Assembly (NCBI GenBank): GCA_029964075.1 | Contig: CM057135.1 | Location: 12,860,863 to 12,924,862 of the forward strand | Source of the DNA: Patiria pectinifera | Taxonomy: Eukaryota; Echinodermata; Asteroidea; Valvatida; Asterinidae | Direction of reading: 5' to 3' | Length of the DNA: 64,000 bases | Part shown: in pieces, positions 10,064 to 19,800 of the stretch | How the letters are laid out: every line of letters begins with the position of its first letter | Numbering within the stretch: the first letter of the stretch is position 1 | Made by a program: the position numbers and the translations under genes | The notes under the pieces: model-generated | Database searches by the model: none | Told to the model about the DNA's origin: nothing | The model's input: the letters and a program-made list of their open reading frames with translations, nothing else

Positions 10064-11749
10064 GCAACCGATTTAAAGTTTTTTGGTGTAACGAATTGTG
10101 ACCATGACAACTGATGCATAAATGTGGCTCAAATAGTCTCTTTCCTAGGCCTAGTAGTAGTAGGGTTTTCCTTTTATAGTGAGCCACAACACACAGCACA
10201 TGCTTTTCTGAGCTATGTGTGAGGAAAAGTTGTCTAAGAAAAATTGAAATCAAGAGTTTTCCACTTGAAAGTCCTACCTGAAGTTACCTGGTTAATATTA
10301 TCCAGCATGCCCAGTGAAATTAAATTCTGTTTCTATAGTATAGATATCTATAACTTATAAGTATAGTTATCCTGTAAATTTCACGCGAAATTTGCAGATT
10401 CATTTGCAGATATTTTACTCCGGGATGTACACTCGACCTTTTATTGTTTTCCCTTGTTTTTAGGCCCATTTTATACTAACATGATTAACCAAACAAGTAT
10501 TCTCGCCGTAGTCAATATCAAGTGAAACAAAAAGTCCCGATTTCGATTTCCTCAAAGTCAAAAGACAACTTACCTCGCACCGTATACGCGTACCGCACAA
10601 ACACTTACAACTCACATGACTCAGACATGTGTCAGAAATACATGACCAACGCAGCACCCAGCATGCCGCGTTTCGCGGCGGTTGTTGAAGTTGTAGACCT
10701 AATTAATTTATTTTGAAATAACACACACACAAATACATAGCTGTACATCATTATGAAGTCAACGTTTCAAAGGGTTTTCAGTCGCCATCAATGCGTTTTT
10801 AACCGAAATTGTCGATTTGTATCATTCCTTCCGATGTTATTCCATAGAGTCATGCACATTTATTCAAAACTCCCGCCCATGGTTTCATACCTAGTCGGGC
10901 GCCGTCAAAATTACGGTACCTTGACGTTGATTTTCATAGGCGCTGTCCGTCTATAGGTTCTTTATGTCTATGGGGGGCACGATGCCAAAACCCATAATAT
11001 CTCCCTCTGTCTAGGCACCAGACCAGGCTCTTACTCTCTCGTCTTGAAGATATCCTTATGTCTCTGAGTGTTATATTTTGAGTGGGGGTTCTAGACTTAT
11101 AGGGCTCGGCCGGCACCAGACCAAACCCCCAATATCTCTCTCAATAGCTCTCTTAGTTTTGCTTTGCCTCTTAACTTTTTTAAGATGTATTTTTCATTTT
11201 TGATCTTGTGTTAAAATATCTGTATAAATACGACTCGTACAAGTCTACTTCAACCTTGACTTGCAAATATATGAAGTGACTCGTACAAGTGTACGGGGGG
11301 GGGCGCTGTTCAAATTCGACGATTATTAACACTAGATTACAGAATGGTGTACCGTATTTTGAACAGGCGGACATATTATTTTGTGGGGGGGGGGGTTCCG
11401 ACTACTTTTTTTAGGAATATGTATGATATTTTTTTTTTGGACAGAGCTGGGGTGACCCCCAAAACCCTCCTGTGGATCCGCGCCTGCGTCAGCATACGTC
11501 AGAAGCAAACAATGGTTGGCTAATTTTAGAACCTATATAACCAGATGCCCTCACTGCGGACGGCTATCTGCCGCTCTGCGCACACACGTCGTGCAGACTA
11601 CCCAAAATGTAAGGCGGCGTTCAGTGTTATCTGATTCAGTACTTTTTATCAAGCCTCCACGACGACAAAAAAACAGCTGCGTCACAGCACTGTGCATAAC
11701 AAGAAACAACAGCATTGACATCACAGTATAGCTTCGTTTGCAAATACGG
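10064..11749. other. Unassigned DNA with scattered repeat remains
   Basis: No protein of a known family is seen. G- and C-runs at 11296-11306 and 11386-11397, and a hAT-like end at 11446-11486, suggest decayed MITEs. A degenerate direct repeat (about 10977-11035 and 11111-11150) shares GGCACCAGACCA. On the minus strand, a GC-richer block (about 10700 down to 10574) ends in GCGAG followed by GTAAGT. It could be a 5' untranslated first exon, but no coding sequence supports this. Confidence 0.35.
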
Positions 11750-11755
11750 GATAGC
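11750..11755. other. Polinton target site duplication, left (GATAGC)
   Basis: GATAGC stands directly before the element end AGTAGTA. The same six bases follow the inverted end TACTACT at 55770-55775. Six bases is the known duplication length of Polintons. Confidence 0.85.
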
Positions 11756-11788
11756 AGTAGTAAATACTAAGCACCTGGACCCCCAATG

Positions 11789-11887
11789 AGGTGGTAGTGA
11801 TGTGGAGGTGGTATTGATGTGGAGGTGGTATTGATGTGGAGGTGGTATTGATGTGGAGGTGGTAGTGAGTTGGTAGTGAGGTGGAAT
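11789..11887. repeat. Subterminal GT-rich minisatellite (left end)
   Basis: About six tandem units of GAGGTGGTATTGATGTG-like sequence (15-18 bp) lie just inside the Polinton end. The right end has a CCACCTCACTA-type array at about 55603-55735. The A/T-rich run 11888-12000 follows. Confidence 0.8.
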
Positions 11888-12004
11888 TTTTTTTATTTTA
11901 TTTTTTATTTTTTTATTTATTTTTGTTTAATTTTATTAGAAATTGTTGTGTTTTTGTTTTTGTATTTTTAGATTTATAATTTTAATCATTTTTTTTTTTT
12001 ATTA

Positions 12005-12231
12005 ACGGAACCAAGATAGTGGCGACATTGGCTTTACGCTAGTAACCCGAACAGAGTGGGACTGTAGCGTAAGTCTCGAGACTTGTCTCGAGGCTAGCGT
12101 GTGAGCGATGATGTCGCGAGCATGGCTCTAGAGCTGTGGGCTCCCCCTTTCCTACGGAGCCACGGTAGTGGCGACAGTGGGCTCACGCAAGTGACCCTGA
12201 ACGGAGTGGTTAGAGGCGCAAGCCTCGATCC
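12005..12231. repeat. Imperfect direct duplication in the left TIR
   Basis: Two blocks, 12005-12078 and 12158-12231, share GTGGCGACA followed by a similar 60-base stretch, spaced 153 bp apart. Between them is the perfect palindrome AGTCTCGAGACT. The inverted right arm holds the same arrangement at about 55250-55490. The position upstream of the WW-PC4 gene would suit a promoter or origin, but nothing in the sequence proves that role. Confidence 0.5.
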
Positions 12232-12601
12232 TAGACATGCTCCAACAAGTCCGGAGTTACACGGCGATTGGTGACTTCACGGTTATGACGTGACGGACAG
12301 GTCATGACAAGAGCACTGCAAACAAAGGGACGCAGGGCGCGACGAGTGAGAGACCTTTGGACGAGTTAGAACACGAAACGTTTGTTGCTTTCTGATTGGT
12401 GGAGTGGTAAACAGTAATGACGAGTTGTGGATACGGGTACATCGGGTGTAAAAAGTCGGACACTGCTGTGTTTGGAAATCATTCACCTACCAACAACCGA
12501 AGACAACAAAATTCTGCTCAATATCACCATCATCGCACCCAACCAATCATGGCTGCAGCATCAGGCAACAACGCACCTCCGTCTTCCCAACTAGTGAGTC
12601 G

Positions 12602-13120
12602 GTGAAAGGACCGTTTGACTGCATGAAGAAGTTAACCCATGCCCAAGTCAAGAGAGGATGGTGCGAAGGTTTCAGCACCACCGAAAATAGATCCTACTAT
12701 TACAATATATTCAAAAGAGAGAGTGTGTGGTCCATACCTACCATCGTACCTCAACAGGAAGAAAGCGAGGTGGACTCCGGGCCGGCAGAGGACCTGCTGG
12801 CCGCTGCCATGACAGAGCTGACGGGTAACCCACCCACGGACCTTTCCAAGCCCCCTTTCATCAAGGGAAAGCCGACCAAGAGAAAGTTCAGCCCCGATCC
12901 TGACCAGCAGGAAAACGAGAAGAACGCCGTCCGATTCGAAATTGGAGGTGAGCGTTATGCCTGTGTCAAACGTTTCAAGAACCGTGTCTACGTTAATATC
13001 AGAGAGTACTACTTCAACGAGGACAAGACTAAACTACTTGCGGGGAAAAAAGGACTGAATCTGACATCCGCCGAATGGTACAAATTGGTCGGTCAAAGAA
13101 AACTCTTGCTGAAGCCATAG
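12602..13120 (+). CDS. WW-PC4 fusion protein, Polinton left copy
   Basis: The reading frame opens at 12602 without an ATG. The first ATG is at 12623. Counting from 12602, residues 18-46 form a WW domain: RGW, then SYYYN, then ESVWSIP, giving the two Trp, the Tyr block and the closing Pro. Residues about 110-172 match the PC4/p15 (SUB1) C-terminal domain: RFKNRVYVNIREYY, KLLAGKKGLNLTSAEWYKL. WW domains bind proline-rich peptides. PC4 domains bind single-stranded and unwound DNA and help transcription or replication. A linker of about 60 residues with a basic KPTKRKF stretch may aid nuclear entry (inference). The right TIR carries a second copy (54388-55089). This copy ends slightly shorter at its C-terminus. 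Confidence 0.8.
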   Translation: MKGPFDCMKKLTHAQVKRGWCEGFSTTENRSYYYNIFKRESVWSIPTIVPQQEESEVDSGPAEDLLAAAMTELTGNPPTDLSKPPFIKGKPTKRKFSPDPDQQENEKNAVRFEIGGERYACVKRFKNRVYVNIREYYFNEDKTKLLAGKKGLNLTSAEWYKLVGQRKLLLKP

Positions 13121-13343
13121 ACATGATCTAGATCTTCACAGCGTCACACGCTTATTTTCTAATCATTTTGAAATCAACTCGCAGACTCATCAAATCAGGA
13201 CATCATCGACTGACGGGCAAGGGTGAGAACACTCACCAAACGCATCCTGACCAAACTCATCACGGACGAGATACTCCAGCTAGTGTACCATACGCAAAAA
13301 CGACTGGGCTGCGAGGGATGTAAAAAGGACTGGCCGAGTCTTT

Positions 13344-13658
13344 TTGAGCACGCTTGCCATTTTTGGTAGGAATTCCCAAAATCACATCGACGACTTTATA
13401 CCTTTGTACTTTGAGGAGGTGCTGGCTTCGCTGGACAAGAAACGAGTACGACCAATATTTCTAACGGTCGCTAGCTTACTGGGAGCTGGTTTATTCATCG
13501 GAGAAGGAATGAACTTGGACACCGAATATAGTGCTTTGATCGAAGACATTTTAAATGATTGGAAGGATGATTTAGAAGAAATCGGTTACTCCTTCTACTC
13601 ATCTTTGTTCGACAATACTACCGAACTCATTCAGAACACAGTAGATATCATAGAGTAA
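13344..13658 (+). CDS. Small acidic Polinton protein, left copy (function unknown)
   Basis: About 104 residues, rich in Asp, Glu and hydrophobic residues, with predicted helices (IPLYFEEVLASLD, ALIEDILNDWKDDLEEIGY). I recognise no domain. It is conserved with the copy at 53864-54169 in the right TIR, which argues for a real gene. It lies 220 bp after the WW-PC4 gene on the same strand and converges on the protease gene. A Polinton accessory protein of the PX/PY/PW kind is possible, but the name cannot be assigned from sequence alone. Confidence 0.6.
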   Translation: MSTLAIFGRNSQNHIDDFIPLYFEEVLASLDKKRVRPIFLTVASLLGAGLFIGEGMNLDTEYSALIEDILNDWKDDLEEIGYSFYSSLFDNTTELIQNTVDIIE

Positions 13659-14113
13659 ATGACCCGACCATGTTTGCTTTCCTTTTAATTATTTTTTTTT
13701 ATAATTATTCCCCTTTTTTATTTTTTTTTTATTTATGTGTTAAGAAGAACCTGCCTCTTGTGTGTGTTTGTATTTGTCTCGCGTGTTTTATTTTTATGTA
13801 TATAGATGTATATAGATATTAGTTTTAATACTACGTTGGGTGATAGGGGTAAGAGGAAAAATACACACAAATAAAAGTAGACACGGGGTGCCTAAAACCA
13901 ACTGGAACTCACTAGAACATTCCTTTAGTGGTCAACGGGCGATATACAGTTTATAAGTATTTTATTTCACAACAGATCAATGCTAAATACAATGTACATG
14001 TAACAAAAAGTTAAAAATAAATAAATAAACAAACAATTAAATAAATCTAGCTACTACTACTGGATAATAATTATAGTAATACCAATAATAATAATAATGA
14101 ACATTAGTAGAAG
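13659..14113. other. Convergent intergenic stretch of the left TIR
   Basis: A/T-rich DNA between the convergent small acidic gene (+) and protease gene (-). It has AATAAA-type signals at about 13869 (plus), and TTTATT-type signals for the minus strand near 13960-14045. It is mirrored at 53341-53863. Confidence 0.5.
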
Positions 14114-14597
14114 TCTAGTCCTCTAACAAAGCTCTGGCTATTTGCCTTACAAGAAACTGTCCGTCATAAAATCGTTAACGAGTATGTCATTGTCTCGTTT
14201 ATCTGAAGAAAACAGGAGTGTGATTTTGTACATGGTTAGTCCCTGACAACGCTGTAACAGGAAAAAGATGGAGTACTGTCCACACACGGCTAACAGTGGT
14301 CCCTACAGGGGTCGGTGGTTGTAGCGGGTACACGTCACATTTTTCTTGAGAAATTTGTTGACCCGGGGTATATTCATAGGTTGTCCGTAGGAATCGAAAT
14401 ACTCTCCCTCCCCATCCCGCGTGATGTAAATGGCCACCCAGTGCTGACCGGGTTTCGTGGATGGGTCCGTATTCAATATGAGGACGCTCGGTCAGGGCAC
14501 GTAGTGCTTAGGCAGCTGATCGCAGGCAAAAACTCCTCTGAAGTAATGCTTGGTAAAACGATCATTTTTCAAAATGCTGCTGATTTGATAACTGTCC
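14114..14597 (-). pseudogene. Adenain-like cysteine protease, Polinton left copy
   Basis: The minus strand matches the right-arm protease (52818-53340), including QISSILKNDRFTKHYFRGV near its start. The inverted repeat ends just short of the start codon, so this copy stops at the repeat edge. It faces the polymerase gene head to head. A plus-strand open frame over the same bases (14315 onward) is an antisense shadow up to about 14597. The protease matures capsid precursors in the family. This copy is a fossil. Confidence 0.7.
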
Positions 14598-15147
14598 GTG
14601 ATGACATACCTAACTACATTGCTAACAATCGTGGTGTTATGGGGCTTATCCACAATACCCACAATGGCCGAGCCTATGACGATAACCTTTGTTTCTTCAG
14701 GTGCCTCGCACTTCATCAAGGAGGAGATCTGGACGCACTCGAGAGACGGACGCGATACTTGGCGACTGCATTTGCAGAGGCCACCGGCAAGAAGGTAGAG
14801 AAGAGGATCACCGTGGAGGACTTGGCAAAAGCGGAGACTCTGTTTGAAGTGAATGTCCAGGTTTACAGCCTCAGCGCCCCAAACACTGACCCACCGACGA
14901 TACGGATGCCCCCCCCCAAACAGAGGAACACCTGATCCGTCGACCCGTGTGCAATCACCCCAGTACCCTCTTCCTAAACTTGTACGAGAATCACTTTTCG
15001 TACATTTTCAATTTGCAGAAGTACAAGTTACGAATGTACAAAGTGCAGAACAGTTTTCCCCAGATCGTTCAACCTTGGGTTGACAACCTACAACGTCACA
15101 TCCCCACGTGCAATTTAAACGTTAAACACAAATTTGCAGGTGGAGCG
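14598..15147 (+). pseudogene. Polinton protein-primed DNA polymerase B, N-terminal part
   Basis: The plus strand holds the N-terminal region typical of Polinton polymerases: YDDNLCFFRCLALHQGGD, then a helical stretch, then LNLYENHFSYIFNLQKY, and a degenerate zinc-finger-like segment with TCNLNVKHKFAGG. The gene continues beyond BEL-1 at 33041. BEL-1 entered here, leaving the duplication GAGCG (15143-15147 and 33041-33045). The gene is broken at several places besides the insertion. Confidence 0.8.
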
Positions 15148-15752
15148 TGTTAAGTCAGAATGCTCTTTTATTGATAAACTAATTATTTGTTATATTTCAT
15201 CGATAGAGGGCGCTGTTAGATTGGACCGTAATCTAGAACTTTCTGCAGTCACGCTTTTGCAGTCGCCATATTTTATGTTTTGTTAACACGTCATCCCAAA
15301 GTCGTAAGTGAAATATACATAACTCATCATCTATAATCCCTTTATTTGGTTATTATGGACATGCTTTGGGTTCTGGGATAAGTTTAAGGTATTTAATTTG
15401 GGGAAAAACACAAACAAGTATAAAATAGAGACAGTTTATAATGTACATGTATGTACATTGTGGTTTATTACATGTGACAATAGGGTTATTGCTGTAATGG
15501 TACAAAATGTACATGTAGACCCACAGACAAGGCTGGTGTCATCAATCCTGTTAATTGCCTGATGTTATGTGATTAGTAATGATTGCTTAACTTTAATTAT
15601 AAACAAAATTGTTGTTGATTCATACTTATATTTTACAACTGATTAAAGTAAATTTTGTATTTGTTATGGACAGATTAAACCGTGTTCACCCGATTACACA
15701 TACAAGCCTGTCAAGTCTGAAGTTGAGATTTGGTACCCGACACCCCGTCACA
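15148..15752 (+). repeat. BEL-1 5' LTR (605 bp)
   Basis: Begins TGTTAAG directly after GAGCG and ends GTCACA. It is identical by eye to the two pieces of the 3' LTR (21596-21866 and 32703-33040). It contains the undisturbed Gypsy-2 target site at about 15415-15422, which serves as an internal control for the nested insertion. Confidence 0.92.
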
Positions 15753-15783
15753 TGAGTTTAATGACTGGGATCTTTGAAGATAC

Positions 15784-17400
15784 ATGTACGCCGACAACAT
15801 GAGCGTAGTTAGTAGTGGTGAGCACAGCGTCAAGCACCATGATGGTGACTCAACATGTGGAGATGGTGAAAGGCAGGGGGAGTTAGTACGTCCAGAGGAC
15901 TCCGCCAGTCAGTTATCGTCAAGGACCAGCACCACGAAGTCGTCACTTGGTAGAACCAGGAAGAGGCTCGTCGCCAAGATGGCAGCGCTTGAAGCAGAGG
16001 CAGCAAGCCTACGAGAGATGCAGGCGATAGAGCTGGAAGAGCTGAAATTGCGTCAAAGAAAGCAAGAGCTCGCAATCAAGACCAAGATAGACATGGCTAA
16101 GGCGGAAGAAATAGTTTACGCCATCGATGAAGACTGTCTTCAATGACACCTCCAAATTTGACACCATCACCAGCACTGAGCGACAAGCAGGAGTCATCAA
16201 AGGACAGTATCCCCGAGACAGGGGATGAGCAGACACCCCAGAAGGAAACAGGTTACTCCCCTGTGGATAGCCCGTCAAATACGACACCGAAGAACGAAGA
16301 GCCCTCCGTGGACAAACCCAAGACAACCCCAACGGATGATGACAACCTGGAAAAACAAGCCTCGCTCCTGGAATTGGTAAAAAGTGGGCAACAACAGCAG
16401 CGGTGCTTGCTAGCAACAATGCAACTTCCGAGAGCAGAGTTACCAACCTTTGATGGCAACCCACTACAATACTGGACCTTTCTGCGTGCATTCGAGAACA
16501 GTGTAGACAATGCAGATATTGATGACAGTGCTAAGCTAATAAGCCTTCTGAAGTACTGTACCGGAAAAGCAAGGAAGATCATAGAGTGTTGTGCCATAAT
16601 GCAGCCAGATGTTGATTACCAGAGGGCGAAGGCACTTCTCAAAGAACGTTTTGGCAGTGATTATGTCATAGCTGAGGCGTGGGTAAATAAGGTAACCAAA
16701 GGTGCGCCCTTGGCTTCCCATGATAAAGTAGGACTAAGAGAATATGCTGATGACCTCAAAGTTTGTAAGGAAACGTTGGACACAATGGGGTATACCCAGG
16801 AAATAGAAACCCAGGGTGTAATGGTAAAACTTGTAGAGAAGCTGCCCAGTTATTTGCGTAATCGCTGGATAAAACATGTAAGGGGGTTTAGAAAGAGTGA
16901 CAAGTCTCCTAAGATTGTTAATTTGGTTGAGTTTGTTGAAGATGCAGCCCAGGAGGCCAATGATCCTGTATATGGTAATTTACATGTAAGTGCATATAAG
17001 CCACAAAAACCAGAGATGAGGCCTAAAGTAACCAGACCAGACAAATCTAGCTATGCATTGGTAACAAATAGCAAGATGTATGAACATGTAACATGTGTTT
17101 TGTGTAAGGGTAACCATACACTGTTTGGTTGTTCTGAATTCAAGGGTAAAACACCAGAAGAGCGGTTTAACTTTGCCAAAGCCGAAAGATTATGTTACAA
17201 TTGTTTAAGGCCAGGACATGTTTCAAGTGCATGTAGTTTGCATAGACTTTGTTCTGTTACAGGTTGCGGTAAAAGACACACAAAGTTCTTGCATCCATTA
17301 AAACAGACACCGTCGTCTAGTGTTGGAGATGCTAGACCAGCTGGGCTGGAGGCAACAGCGCAAAGTAACTTCACTGAGACGGACCTCGGCACTTCTTGCG
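15784..17400 (+). pseudogene. BEL-1 gag region
   Basis: An N-terminal Ser/Thr-rich part and a charged coiled-coil stretch (about 15970-16100) are followed by a capsid-like region (RAELPTFDGNPLQYWTFLRA, about 16430-16490) with the FxGxxxxYxxF pattern common in BEL and other gag proteins. Two zinc knuckles follow: CVLCKGNHTLFGC (about 17095) and CYNCLRPGHVSSAC (about 17194), then a Cys/His-rich CSVTGCGKRHTKFLH. Gag and pol appear to lie in one long frame over most of this length, as BEL elements often do. Confidence 0.85.
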
Positions 17401-18230
17401 TCACAGGGGTCGGGGTGTACAGAGTCGCCCTACCCATTGTTGCAGTGAAGGTCAGTGCAGTAGATCGCGATTGTAGCATCGACACTTATGCTCTTCTTGA
17501 CAATGGTTCCACAAGCAGTTTCTGTACGGAGGAGCTTGCATCTCAACTGAACATTGAGGGTAAAAGGCAATCTTTGACCCTAACCACAATGACAAGGGCA
17601 AAGGTAAAGACTGAAACAACCGTCGTCAGCTTGGTGGTGAACAGTTTCGACCAACAAGGGGCAGTTAATCTGGATAAGGTCTATACACAGCACTCACTCC
17701 CGATTAATGATGACAACATAGCTGAGCCAGAAGACATCAAGAAATGGCCACATCTGCAAGACATCAGCATCCCCCAAGTTGAGAAAGGAAAGGTACATCT
17801 TTTGATTGGTCAAGACTCGCCAGAGGCTCTCGTACCATTGGAAGTGAGATGTGGTGAAAAAAAGGCACCCTATGCTACCAGAACTCGGCTTGGATGGTCC
17901 TTAAATGGGCCATTAGAAATGTCCAGAAGGGCTGCGGTCACGTCAAGCTATGTGGCAGTTGATGACACTCTTGAGCAACAGCTTCAGAGATTCTGGAAAT
18001 TGGATGCTGCTGAGTCACTGTATGATGATGACAAGGGCATGTCAGTCCAAGACAAGAGAGCAATTGCATTGTGGGAGAAGACTGTTTGCCTGAAAGATGG
18101 GCATTATGAATTGCCAATACCCTTCAAGAACAACCCGCCAAAGCTTGCTGATAATCGAATGGTCGCAGAGCAACGCCTAAGTTCATTGGGCAGACGTCTG
18201 GAGAGGGACTGTCAGTTGAAGTCACGCTAT
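17401..18230 (+). pseudogene. BEL-1 aspartic protease region
   Basis: The stretch contains ALLDNGSTSSFCTEEL (about 17488-17535), the BEL/Pao-type protease site with D-N/T-G-S. DIKKWPHLQDI and LLIGQD follow, in the standard protease-to-RT spacer of the family. It is continuous with gag upstream and reverse transcriptase downstream. Confidence 0.82.
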
Positions 18231-19800
18231 ACAGAAGGCATGAAGGAGTTGGTAGATAATGGATATGCTGAGGTAGTTGTAGGAGATGATTGTGTAACAG
18301 ATGCAGCCATATGGTATCTACCACATCATCCGGTACTCGATTCGGGTAAACAAGGGAAGATGCGGATCGTCTTCGATTGTGCCGCTAAACACCATGGTCA
18401 GTCCTTGAACACGCAGACAATCAGTGGGCCAGACCTGACAAACAAATTGTTGGGCGTACTCCTGCGCTTTCGACAAGAGCAAGTGGCAGTTTTGGCAGAC
18501 ATTCGCGCCATGTTCCACCAGGTCAGAGTGTCTCCAGAGAACCGAGACGTCTTGCGTTACCTTTGGTGGCCTGACGGAGATACTTCACTTGAACCGGCTG
18601 TGCACAGGATGACTGCACACCCATTCGGCGGGACATGGAGTCCCAGTTGCTGTTCCTTTGCTTTACGACGTACTGCAGAAGACAACCGTCAAGATTTCCA
18701 TCCAGACACAGTTGGCTGCGTCAAGCGCAGTTTCTACGTCGACGACTGCCTAGTCTCACTGGCAACTGAAGCTGAGGCTATCCGGGTTTCTCGAGAGTTG
18801 CGAGAACTTCTGTCCAGAGGTGGTTTTCTATTAACGAAGTAGTTGAGTAACAGCCCTGAAGTTCTTGAGTCTATCCCACAAGAAGATAGAGCTGTGGGTG
18901 TCAGGGGGCTAGACCTGAATCATGAAGCTCTACCTACGGAGAGGGCCTTGGGTATGCAGTGGGATGTCGAGACTGATTGCTTTGGATATAAAGTGAGTCA
19001 GAAGGAGAAACCCTTGACAAGGAGGGGGTTGCTAAGTATTGTATCCTCCATCTATGACCCACATGGATTTGCTAGTCCCTTCACCTTGTTGGCCAAAAGG
19101 ATCGTCCAAGACTTGAGCAGGAAGAAGTTGGGTTGGGACGAAGCACTGCCGTCACGACACAGAGAGGATTGGCAACGCTGGAAACAGGACTTGGGAAAAC
19201 TCGAACAGCTGCGGATAAACCGATGTATCAAGCCTTATGGGTACAAGGATGGTGTCAGTTATCAGTTACATCACTTTTCCGATGCGTCTGAGGCAGCGTA
19301 CGGAGCTGTAACTTACCTTCGTATGGTGAATTCTGCAGGCCTCAGTCACACATGTCTGCTGTTGTCAAACGTCTGGCACCTTTAAAAAAGGTTACGATAC
19401 CAAGGCTCGAGCTGACAGCTGCGACACTCTCTGTGAGGCTAGATGCAATGATCAAGAAGGAGTTGGACCTACCTTTGGAAGAATCAGTCTTCTGGACTGA
19501 TAGCACAATAGTGCTTCGATACATCAATAACAAAGAGAAGCGTTTCCACACCTTTGTGGCGAACAGAGTAGCTGTCATCCGGAACCAGTCAAGTTCTCAT
19601 CAGTGGCGCCATGTGGAAAGCGGGCTAAATCCGGCAGACATTGTCACGAGAGGACAAATGGCGGATGAGCTGCTGGCCAACCAGAAGTGGTTGATTGGTC
19701 CTGAATTCTTGCGCCAAGATGGCCACCTGTGGCCAAGTTTACCAATCTCGACAACCCTTAACGATAACGATCCAGAAGTAAAGCCTGAGAAGGAGATTTA
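18231..19800 (+). pseudogene. BEL-1 reverse transcriptase and RNase H
   Basis: RT signatures include KMRIVFDCAAKHHGQSLN, LLRFRQEQVAVLADIRAMFH (palm Asp) and FYVDDCLVS (the YVDD catalytic box, about 18731-18757). After the thumb (RRGLLSIVSSIYDPHGFASP), the RNase H shows HFSDASEAAYGAVTYLR, IPRLELTAATL and FWTDSTIVLRYI. RT copies the element RNA and RNase H removes it. The region is broken in a small number of places. Confidence 0.88.

Larger units (their letters stand above)
11756..14597 (+). repeat. Polinton left terminal inverted repeat
   Basis: These 2842 bp are the inverted counterpart of 52820-55769 (2950 bp). The match runs from the outer AGTAGTA through the minisatellite, the WW-PC4 gene, the small acidic gene and the protease gene, and ends within two bases of the protease start codon. 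The arms differ by small substitutions and by length changes in the A/T-rich and minisatellite parts. Polinton repeats are commonly a few hundred bases, so a gene-carrying repeat of this length is large. Confidence 0.88.

Noticed and set aside
10460-10716. Overlapping frames on both strands around a GC-rich block
   Set aside because: No family pattern on either strand. Only a weak first-exon signal on the minus strand, mentioned under the region entry.
14315-14597. N-terminal part of a 206-codon plus-strand frame
   Set aside because: It is antisense to the left protease copy and only becomes polymerase-like after the inverted repeat ends near 14597.
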